From NCBI RefSeq assembly GCF_040270295.1, contig NZ_JBELOE010000228.1: a stretch of 64,000 nt of DNA; one strand, written 5' to 3'. Both the position numbers and the translations under genes were made by a program. The notes below the pieces were generated by a model. It did no database searches, was not told the DNA's origin, and saw only the letters and a list, made by a program, of their open reading frames with translations. The DNA comes from Catenovulum sediminis. Its GTDB lineage: Bacteria; Pseudomonadota; Gammaproteobacteria; Enterobacterales; Alteromonadaceae. Shown in pieces: positions 26,169 through 34,185 of the stretch; within the stretch, counting starts at the first letter, position 1; every line of letters begins with the position of its first letter.

Positions 26169-27635
26169 CTAAAAACTCCCTTGAAAACCAGACGCAGAAC
26201 GAACCGTGCCAATGTTTTCCAGCGTAAATTGGCCTGAGCTTAACGTATTGTTCCAATAACGTAGGTTAGAGAACAAAAATTTCACTTTATTATTGCCGTG
26301 TGAGCTCGCCGCTAAACCTTGGTATTTAAGACTGTATGAAAAACAACGACTCATAATAGTTGTCCAGCTAATGCCGTCGCGCGAGCCCTGCCCTAATACA
26401 CATTGACCATTGTCATACACATCCATTTTCACATAGGTTAAATCTTCCTGCGCAATACCCGACGCATCGCTAATCGTAACGTTTTTCGAACCTGAATTAT
26501 TGCCGTAATAATCACGATACTGCACTGCCAATTTATTATTATCGGCCAAGCGGCAAACTGCAAAATATGGACTATCATCCGACAATGCTGCCCGCGCCAT
26601 CACGCAACCTTTGGCAAATTTATCAACATGACTACTCGGGACGTTAATGGCGGTTTGCCATCGACCATTAGCCGTGCCTTTATTTTGATACTGAAAACTA
26701 AAATGATCTTGGCTTCCCCAAATGTCTTCAGAGTTGACTTTAATGCCAATAATCGAATCGGATTCTTGATTAGAACTGCAATTTTGATTAATACAAGTGA
26801 ATGGGTACCCATAACTATTATGGGTTTTAGCCCAAGTATCTTGTACATAATTGACTTTATCTGTTGCAATATGATGAACCCAAGCGTTTTTTGCGTTGAT
26901 AAATCCGCTTGAATTGTTCACCACATAACGACGGCTAACAAAATTGTTGATGTGAATATGACGCCCTAACGATTGGCTAGTATTATCGGTATTAAAAAAT
27001 ATTTTACTTGAGCTATCCACATCACTATTGCTATCAACACTAGCCGAAGTAAAGCCAAGGCGATTTGAACGACCATCGGCATAACTGGGGTCTGTGATTA
27101 CAAACATCCATTTGCCTTTGAGGCTACTTAACGTTGGCCAATTGCAACTGCCCGTTACCGCTTGCTTTAAATTATTTGCGTTTGGACACGCGTTGTATAA
27201 ATCACTTGGTTTTAGAATATCGTTAGGATTAATGTAGCTTTTAATGAGATTATCTAGATCTTGCGCAGTTTGACCGCTAGAAAAACCATCTTTAATATCA
27301 AACCAAACGGTTACGACTTCATGTTGTGGAATTTGCTGATCAAAAATTTGTAACTCACGTAAACAGTTGCTGAACTTATCGCAGTTTGTACCTGTATCAA
27401 ACACGGGTGTGTGATAAACATACCAGTCTCTTGAAATGCCAGCTCGGCCAATTTTACCGCGAAACAGATCAAACTCAATGGAACGTATACGATGAAAAAC
27501 CAGTTGGTCCAAAATACCTTCGTCACGTGAGTAACTATTATGTGATGATTTTTGCGTGACCTCATTATAGCGTAAATTGGCCTGGGCCGTTGTGTTAAGT
27601 AAAAGCAGCAAGGCTGCCATCAATAAAGTTTTCAT
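26169..27635 (-). CDS. Secreted PI-PLC-like phosphodiesterase-domain protein
   Basis: A 488-aa protein with a signal peptide (MKTLLMAALLLLLNTTAQA). The first 220 residues resemble calcium-dependent phosphoinositide phospholipase C-like TIM barrels: YNEVTQKSSHNSYSRDE with the first catalytic His, then IRSIEFDLFRG and the second His in DWYVYHTPVFD. The C-terminal 200 residues are beta-rich with GxW-type segments and paired cysteines, perhaps a binding module. It could attack phosphodiester-linked lipids or glycan substituents; the substrate is not deducible. Confidence 0.75.
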   Translation of the reverse strand: MKTLLMAALLLLLNTTAQANLRYNEVTQKSSHNSYSRDEGILDQLVFHRIRSIEFDLFRGKIGRAGISRDWYVYHTPVFDTGTNCDKFSNCLRELQIFDQQIPQHEVVTVWFDIKDGFSSGQTAQDLDNLIKSYINPNDILKPSDLYNACPNANNLKQAVTGSCNWPTLSSLKGKWMFVITDPSYADGRSNRLGFTSASVDSNSDVDSSSKIFFNTDNTSQSLGRHIHINNFVSRRYVVNNSSGFINAKNAWVHHIATDKVNYVQDTWAKTHNSYGYPFTCINQNCSSNQESDSIIGIKVNSEDIWGSQDHFSFQYQNKGTANGRWQTAINVPSSHVDKFAKGCVMARAALSDDSPYFAVCRLADNNKLAVQYRDYYGNNSGSKNVTISDASGIAQEDLTYVKMDVYDNGQCVLGQGSRDGISWTTIMSRCFSYSLKYQGLAASSHGNNKVKFLFSNLRYWNNTLSSGQFTLENIGTVRSASGFQGSF

Positions 27636-27960
27636 GTTTATGTCCTAGTTGTGAAAGTCACTTAGAAGACGAACCATTTCGGCTAATTAAGACAAATTTT
27701 GTTATGACAATTTAGTGACGGAAAACTAGGGTATCGCACGAAATAAAAACAGTAGGCACTTAATGTCACCACAAAACTTGATCACATGTTTAACTTGATA
27801 TAACCTTACTTGGCTTTTGAATACAAAATGCCTACAAAATTGCAACAAAGACCCGGCTTTAGCATTCGGCAAATCCTTAATCAGAGTTATCAAAAGCATT
27901 AATTTAAACTCAACAAACACCGACGCTTACAAAATATGTGGCGTCGGCATAGGGGATTCT
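27636..27960. promoter_or_regulatory. Divergent intergenic region, no distinct motif
   Basis: This separates the divergent PI-PLC-like and giant mosaic genes and must hold both promoters. An open frame extends the giant gene back to 27817, but a GGGGA box and a signal peptide favour 27961. I see no convincing operator or hairpin. Confidence 0.4.
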
Positions 27961-30900
27961 ATGAAAATAATTAAGTCCGTGTCTCTGCTTGCGCTCATCA
28001 GTTTTCAAGCGTCAGCAGTGCCAGAACGGCCAACAATTGACCGTGACGTACACATGCACGAAACCATACAAGGCGAACCACAATACATCGCACCCACCAT
28101 TCCGCCATTACAAACCAGTGCAGATGGAAGAATAGGTGTAGCTCACAGACCACAAAATCTTCGCACTGATGCGCGTGTTGCATTTCGATTATTAGTACCC
28201 GAAAAACTCAATGCACCATTTATGAATTCGGCTGCTGGTACTGAAATTTTGGCTTTTCCCAATCAAGATGCACCAAACCAAGCAACGATTCCTACAGGAC
28301 AAATTTTGGGTAGTGGTGGTCAAGCTCATGCGGGTTTGTGTGATGCTACTTTAGCACCCGATAACCCTGGACGTAACAATCCTTACGCTTGTAATGCCAA
28401 TGGTGTAGAGCAAAACAATGGTGTATTCGATTGTTACGATTTAACACTTATTCGAGGCAGCGGAAATAATGGGAATGCTTCTAGAACAATATATGGCATT
28501 GACGTTCGAGTACGTGTGCAAAACCCAAAAACCGTCAACGCACAAATTTCGGATGTAACGGTTACCAACCAAACTACAGGTCCAACTATACCTGGTTTAG
28601 CATCCTTTTTTGAGCCGACCATTACCAGCGATGGACGCATGATGGTGATGCGGGTTGGTAATAACAGTAATTACACTTGGTACGATAATAACGGTAATCA
28701 GCGCAATAATGGTCACTCGGATATTACTTATATAGTGCCTGAAAATATCGACAATCCTGCTTATGGCCCTTGTGATGTTAGACAGTGGCAAGCGAGTGAT
28801 ATTCGGCCAATGGCACACGCTCCGTATGATGATACTATTAACACGCGTTATGGTTTAGCGATGCAGCCTTTCCGTGATTCAGAAGGTGATTTAATTGGTG
28901 AAAACTACGAATTTGGTAGTTACCCGTGGATGGACAAAGACGGTGCCAATATAGCTTTTACTGGATATTTTGATTCCATCAATAACTTTACCAGCAGAAC
29001 TGGCATCCAACCTAGTTGCGTTGCAGGCGAGCCATGCGGTAACAATTATGAAGAGGGCGCTAATTTCCAAGGCCGTTCGATGATGGGCTTATGGACACGC
29101 GGTAAAATGGTCGTGTTAGACAATCAACTAAACCATACCGATTTTATGTTGACTCAGCAGCGCAATTTTAATTTATACGATGACGGTACACCAAAACGAG
29201 TTGGGATGGGACGTCAGCGTGAATACAGTGACATGCCTGCCAGCAATTCAGCCAATACTAATTTTTTTGATACAAACGAACATAGATTTAACTATCATTT
29301 TAATATGCGCCCAGTTACACCTGCCGATGTTACTTGGTTAATGAGTACAGGTCGCAGTACAGACGAAGTAAAATTTGACGACTACCTAAACCCAAATAGT
29401 TTTATCAACGCAAATATGACTTATGCGGTCAATGTTGCTGACAACAATGCGCGCGGTGAATACCACAACCATATACAAAATGCCGCAACCGGTGGTCGAC
29501 CCAATTTAAATGGAGTCGTGCCGAATACCGAATGGTTAATTCCAGACAGAGGTCGTTTATTATCAAACGTAAATAACTCTGATGCTCGAGTTGAACCCAT
29601 CAGCAATGGTGGTATTCATGGTAAAGGTTTATGGTTAGATGGGCAAAATGACGGGATAGAATTTACGATTCAAGCGCAAAGCAGAAACGTATTAGCGTCA
29701 AACTGGTACTATAGTATTTTTGTTGACCCACGCAGCGTTGCTGGCACTCGGAATTTAATTTCGTTCCCTGATGGTAGTGAAATTCGTTTGCGCGGCAATG
29801 ATCAAATCGTATTTTTTAATGCCGCTGGTGCACAATTACATGTTATCAACTCACCAATTGATATCTCAGCAAATGCTTGGTCGCATATTGCTTTTCAATT
29901 GACCAATGCAAATTCGACCATTCAAACCTATGTAAATGGTATGGTGATTGACACCTACAACACCAATAACAACTTAGCATTGTTCCAATTAACGCCAGGC
30001 GATTTATTGGTTGGTCAAGGAGATGCCAATGGTTTTAGAGGCTGGATTGACGACTTTAAAATTTTAGCTGAACAAGTCAATGCCGAGGTGGCTTGTAATC
30101 ACGCGAATGGCACCTTAGTAGGCGTTTTGGGCAATGCGGCTAATGTTTGGCAAAATATGGCGAATAGCTACCCTGCGAGTACACATAATCAAATTACCAA
30201 TGTGTTAGATGCCAATAATGAGCCGTCATTCAACCAATATGTTTGTTATCACGATTATACTGCTGACTATGCAGCGCATTTAGGCAATATCCCAAATGGG
30301 TTAATTAGTGTGCGTGAAAGTATTAACTTTCCTGAAGGTCCATTGTTGAGAAATCAGCCAAGACCTGACTCATCACAAAATGCGTTTTGTTTAAGTTGTC
30401 ATACAGAACCTGCCAATGAACGTCCAACCCTGAGTGTTGCAGCATTAACTTTCAATGCTAATGTCGATGCACCTGAAGATCCTCGCCGCCAACCTATGCA
30501 ACCTGATCCACTTGTTTTTGGTAACATTCCAGCAAACTGGTTAGGTCAAGGTATGCCTGCGCAAGCATTTGTTGCACCTGCTAATGGTTTCAATATAGAT
30601 AACCTGCTGCTTGAAGATGGCCAACTCGATGATAACAACGGCGGAAACAATGGCGGTGACACTGGTGGCAACAACGATGGTAACAACGGTTCAGATTTCC
30701 CTCAGCCAGGTGAAAACGGTTGGACAACAAACGGAAACACTAATGTTATCAACGATAATGGTAATAGTAACGTTGCACACATTGACGGAGCAGGTAGTTT
30801 TAATTACAACGTCGCACTGAGTGGTAATACAAACTACACGCTGACAGTTATGGCACGAGTTGCTAACAATGGTCAGAGTTTTTGGTTGGGGGTAACAGAT

Positions 30901-32400
30901 TTAACCACATCAACAACCTTAGCTAACACACTCATTAGTAATACTAACTATCAGTTGCAAACACTTACATTTACCACAGCTGATTATAACGGAGATCGTA
31001 ACCACAACATATTCATATGGAATAATGCGGGTGGCGATTATTACGCGCACAACTTTGCACTTGAAGAACAAACCTCAACTGGTCCAGTCGCACCAAATCA
31101 AGTTGAACTAACCTCACCTGTTACTGAATTAACAGTAAATGAAACTGCTCAATTAACTGCCAGTGTGTTACCTGCTAACACAACAGACGCATCGGTTAGC
31201 TATTCATCAAGTAACTCTGCGTTATTGTCAGTTAATGCCAGTGGTGTAATAACGGCACATGCAACCTCAACAGCACAAGATGTAACCATTACCGCTACGT
31301 CAGATGCTGATCCTAGTTTATCTGATTCAGTCACTATTAGAGTAAATCCGGTTAATTTAATCACCAACTCAAGCTTCACCAACAACACCAATGGTTGGAC
31401 ATTAAATGGTGCTGCGAGTGCGCAAAACGACAATGGCAACAATGTCGCTTTTGTTGATGGTGCAGGCAGTTTTAATTACAACATTACCTTAGCAGCAAAT
31501 ACCCAATATACGCTGACAGTGCGCGCACGCGTTGGCAACCAAGGCGATAGCTTTTACCTTGGTGTGACTGACATTTCAAATGCTAACTCACCCAACAACC
31601 TAGTGAGTACCAGTGTTACAAATACAGGTTACCAAACGCACACGCTAACATTTACCACTGCAGGTTCAGCGCGTTTGCATAACATATTTATTTGGAACAA
31701 CGACGGCGGTGATTATTACGCGGATGACTTTGTATTAGTTGAAGGTGAACAGCTAAGTTTACCAACAAATATTACGTTAACTTCACCTCAAGCAGAATTG
31801 ACGATTGGCAATACGCTGCAACTCAATGCTGACATTACCCCTAATAACGTTGACGACGACACTGTTATTTATCAGTCTAGCGATACCAACATCGCAACTG
31901 TAAATAGCAATGGCGAAGTTATGGCAATAGCCCAAGGCAATGTCACAATAACCGCCACTACGGTCAATAACCTATCTGCTACGGTTGTAATAAATATTGT
32001 AACCAACAATTTAATTGACAACCCAGACTTCAGCAATGGTGCGACAGGTTGGACATTAAATGGTGCTGCTAGTGTGCAAAACGACAATGGCAACAATGTC
32101 GCTTTTGTTGATGGTGCAGGCAGCTTTAACTACAATATTACTTTAGCCGCCAATACTCAGTACACTTTAACCGTGCGAGCTCGTGTTGCCAATAATGGCC
32201 AAAGTTTTTGGTTAGGGGTAACTGATTTGTCGACAGGTACGACGTTAGACAATGAATTAGTAACCAACTCTGGTGGTTATCAGGTACATACACTCACTTT
32301 TACCACGGGTAATTCTGAACGCACGCATAATATATTTATGTGGAATAACCAAGGTGGTGATTATTATGCGGATGATTTTACATTAGCAGCAGATAATTAA
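27961..32400 (+). CDS. Giant secreted mosaic protein: LamG, CxxCH haem motif, carbohydrate-binding-like repeats, BIG2 domains
   Basis: A 1479-aa protein starting with a signal peptide (MKIIKSVSLLALISFQASA). Residues about 25-560 are an unrecognised beta-rich region. About 600-745 is a LamG/concanavalin-like domain (HGKGLWLDGQNDGIEF, then WSHIAFQLTNANSTIQTYVN). C810-x-x-C813-H814 is a single c-type haem motif in FCLSCHTEP. A Gly/Asn linker (about 890-912) leads to three related repeats (about 917-1036, 1132-1260 and 1349-1478), each with NGW, AGSFNYN and YTLTVRARV-like strands and a DYYADDF end. Two BIG2 Ig-like domains lie between them. It is probably an extracellular polysaccharide-binding protein or enzyme; no catalytic family is recognised. 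Confidence 0.75.
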   Translation: MKIIKSVSLLALISFQASAVPERPTIDRDVHMHETIQGEPQYIAPTIPPLQTSADGRIGVAHRPQNLRTDARVAFRLLVPEKLNAPFMNSAAGTEILAFPNQDAPNQATIPTGQILGSGGQAHAGLCDATLAPDNPGRNNPYACNANGVEQNNGVFDCYDLTLIRGSGNNGNASRTIYGIDVRVRVQNPKTVNAQISDVTVTNQTTGPTIPGLASFFEPTITSDGRMMVMRVGNNSNYTWYDNNGNQRNNGHSDITYIVPENIDNPAYGPCDVRQWQASDIRPMAHAPYDDTINTRYGLAMQPFRDSEGDLIGENYEFGSYPWMDKDGANIAFTGYFDSINNFTSRTGIQPSCVAGEPCGNNYEEGANFQGRSMMGLWTRGKMVVLDNQLNHTDFMLTQQRNFNLYDDGTPKRVGMGRQREYSDMPASNSANTNFFDTNEHRFNYHFNMRPVTPADVTWLMSTGRSTDEVKFDDYLNPNSFINANMTYAVNVADNNARGEYHNHIQNAATGGRPNLNGVVPNTEWLIPDRGRLLSNVNNSDARVEPISNGGIHGKGLWLDGQNDGIEFTIQAQSRNVLASNWYYSIFVDPRSVAGTRNLISFPDGSEIRLRGNDQIVFFNAAGAQLHVINSPIDISANAWSHIAFQLTNANSTIQTYVNGMVIDTYNTNNNLALFQLTPGDLLVGQGDANGFRGWIDDFKILAEQVNAEVACNHANGTLVGVLGNAANVWQNMANSYPASTHNQITNVLDANNEPSFNQYVCYHDYTADYAAHLGNIPNGLISVRESINFPEGPLLRNQPRPDSSQNAFCLSCHTEPANERPTLSVAALTFNANVDAPEDPRRQPMQPDPLVFGNIPANWLGQGMPAQAFVAPANGFNIDNLLLEDGQLDDNNGGNNGGDTGGNNDGNNGSDFPQPGENGWTTNGNTNVINDNGNSNVAHIDGAGSFNYNVALSGNTNYTLTVMARVANNGQSFWLGVTDLTTSTTLANTLISNTNYQLQTLTFTTADYNGDRNHNIFIWNNAGGDYYAHNFALEEQTSTGPVAPNQVELTSPVTELTVNETAQLTASVLPANTTDASVSYSSSNSALLSVNASGVITAHATSTAQDVTITATSDADPSLSDSVTIRVNPVNLITNSSFTNNTNGWTLNGAASAQNDNGNNVAFVDGAGSFNYNITLAANTQYTLTVRARVGNQGDSFYLGVTDISNANSPNNLVSTSVTNTGYQTHTLTFTTAGSARLHNIFIWNNDGGDYYADDFVLVEGEQLSLPTNITLTSPQAELTIGNTLQLNADITPNNVDDDTVIYQSSDTNIATVNSNGEVMAIAQGNVTITATTVNNLSATVVINIVTNNLIDNPDFSNGATGWTLNGAASVQNDNGNNVAFVDGAGSFNYNITLAANTQYTLTVRARVANNGQSFWLGVTDLSTGTTLDNELVTNSGGYQVHTLTFTTGNSERTHNIFMWNNQGGDYYADDFTLAADN
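30716..32397 (+). repeat. Three in-gene repeats encoding carbohydrate-binding-like modules
   Basis: Copies start near 30716, 31390 and 32045. Copies 2 and 3 share a near-identical run of about 75 bases at the DNA level (around 31393-31470 and 32048-32125), while copy 1 is clearly diverged. This indicates recent duplication or gene conversion between the last two modules. BIG2 spacers separate the copies. Confidence 0.85.
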
Positions 32401-32996
32401 GAGTTTCGAGTTTCGCAACCAGTGTGGGTCGTTCCTTTAGGGCGACATTGTGCATATTGCAAAATTTGTCGGGCTAAAGCCGCGACCTACATTTTTGAGT
32501 TTTGAGCTACGAGTTTCGAGTTTCGAGTTTCGCAACCAGTTTGGGTCGGCCCTTTAGGGCGACATTGTGCATATTGCAAAATTTGTCGGGCTGAAGCCGC
32601 GACCTACATTGTAGTTTTAAGCTACGAGTTTCGAGCTGTGTAGGTCGGCCCTTTAGGGCGACATTGTGCATATTGCAAGATTTGTCGGGCTAAAGCCGCG
32701 ACCTATATTGTAGTTTTAAGCTACGAGCTTCGAGCTGTGTAGGTCGGCCCTTTAGGGCGACATTGTGCATATTGCAAGATTTGTCGGGCTAAAGCCACGA
32801 CCTACATTTTTGAGCTTCGAGTTTCGAGTTTCGAGCTACAAGCTGTGTAGGTCGGCCCTTTAGGGCGACATTGGGTATATTGCATGATTTGTCGGGCTGA
32901 AGCCGCGACCTACATTTTTGAGCAAGTTGCAACTTGCAGCTTGCAGCTTGTAGCTCGAAACTCGTAGCTCGTCGCTCGAAGCTCGAATCTCCCCCG
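32401..32996. repeat. REP/BIME-like array, five copies of a ~70-bp inverted-repeat unit
   Basis: Five units at about 32423-32491, 32540-32609, 32638-32707, 32738-32806 and 32846-32914. Each has a left arm like TGTAGGTCGGCCCTTTAGGG, a spacer around CATTGTGCATATTGCA and a right arm like TGTCGGGCTAAAGCCGCGAC. The arms are mutually complementary and each is itself palindromic, so a unit can fold as one long or two short hairpins. Spacers are made of GAGTTTC/GAGCTACGA heptamer-like repeats, and the final spacer is their inverted form. The array lies between convergent genes, the usual location of such elements. Confidence 0.88.
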
Positions 32997-34058
32997 TCAT
33001 CCGCGCAGTTTAATTCTCAGCAGTTTTTTATGTGCTGTGATATATAAATTTTTCTCATTTTCATCAAATGCTAAATTGGCACAAAAATGCGGGACTTTAA
33101 TTTTCGCTAATACTTTGCCGTCTGGGTTAAACAACCAAACACCTTCTGGGCCTGTCGCGAAAACGACGCCCGAGCTATGTACTTTTAAACCATCCGGTGC
33201 ACCGTGGTCATTCGTGCCGCGTGCTTTGGGTTTATAAAATAATTTTTTCTCGATTGCTTCACCCTGCTTATCCAATTTAAATTGATACCACTTAGGCGCT
33301 TTAGGATCGGATACGGCGACATATAAAAATTGATTATCCGGAGAAATCGCCACGCCATTTGGGAAGCTAATACTGTCATCCAAGACTTTTAATTCGCCTG
33401 TCGGTTTAAGTTGAAAAACGCCTTGAAAATCCAGTTCTTTAGCCGGATCATCCATTTGTTTTGGTAAACCATAAGGCGGATCAGAAAAATAAATCGTACC
33501 GTTTTTGTGGATAGCTGAATCATTTGGGCTATTCAGTCGTTTACCCCGATAATGACTCGCTAACACATTATATTCAGTAGTCGGATGATTTAACGGGGCA
33601 TACATTTTAACCACTTGCCGACTGCGCGATTGCATAATCACCAATTCATTTTGATGATTAATCAACAAACCATTTGAAAACCCACTAGGCATTAAATACT
33701 CAGCTAAACCATTTTTAGGGTGATATTGATAAATCTTATTATTTGGGATGTCTGAAAAAATCAAATATCCGCCTTGTTCGCCACCGGCTGTATTTGCAGA
33801 AATCCAGGCTGGCCCTTCCACCCATTCAAATCCATTTGCAAGCGCTTCATAACTTTGCTCCAGATCCAAATATAACAACGCCTCGTCATCATATATTTGG
33901 TAAATACCTTGTTCTGTTTTTAGCGTTTTTGTCGTTTTCTGCGTTTGTTGATTTGGCTGATGGGCATTTTCTTGATTCGCTGTCAAACGACAGCCAGTCA
34001 ATTGCGTTATCCAAAATGCCGATGTTAACAACAAAGCTATTTTTATTTTTTTACTCAT
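32997..34058 (-). CDS. SMP-30/gluconolactonase-family lipoprotein
   Basis: A 353-aa protein. The second ATG (34056-34058) fits the GGA box best. The N-terminus is a lipoprotein signal (LLLTSAFWITQLTGC), so the protein is membrane-anchored in the periplasm or outer membrane. The six-bladed propeller shows typical SMP-30 blocks: EGPAWISA with the metal-binding Glu, LNSPNDSAIHKNGTIYFSDP, FPNGVAISPDNQFLYVAVSD and NDHGAPDGLKVHSSGVV. The family hydrolyses sugar lactones with a divalent metal. As last gene on the strand carrying the agar-catabolic genes, it could open a galactono- or anhydrogalactonolactone; this is inference. Confidence 0.88.
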   Translation of the reverse strand: MSKKIKIALLLTSAFWITQLTGCRLTANQENAHQPNQQTQKTTKTLKTEQGIYQIYDDEALLYLDLEQSYEALANGFEWVEGPAWISANTAGGEQGGYLIFSDIPNNKIYQYHPKNGLAEYLMPSGFSNGLLINHQNELVIMQSRSRQVVKMYAPLNHPTTEYNVLASHYRGKRLNSPNDSAIHKNGTIYFSDPPYGLPKQMDDPAKELDFQGVFQLKPTGELKVLDDSISFPNGVAISPDNQFLYVAVSDPKAPKWYQFKLDKQGEAIEKKLFYKPKARGTNDHGAPDGLKVHSSGVVFATGPEGVWLFNPDGKVLAKIKVPHFCANLAFDENEKNLYITAHKKLLRIKLRG

Positions 34059-34090
34059 AATCATATCCGTATTTATTTAAAATACCCCAA

Positions 34091-34116
34091 CCTTACCGTT
34101 AACAAACCCGGTAAGG
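34091..34116 (-). terminator. Hairpin between GH50-1 and the lactonase gene
   Basis: CCTTACCG (34091-34098) and CGGTAAGG (34109-34116) form an 8-bp stem with a 10-base loop. On the minus strand it is followed by GGTATTTT. It may attenuate read-through from the GH50 gene into the lactonase gene. Confidence 0.45.
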
Positions 34117-34185
34117 CTGAGGTGCGTCTATAACTCGTTTTAATCTATGCTGCAATTGCACTCGAATTATTTAGAATTACCTCGA

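Noticed and set aside
32401..32996. CRISPR-like repeat array
   Set aside because: Units are inverted-repeat hairpins with near-identical content and low-complexity spacers; spacers are not unique and no cas genes occur.
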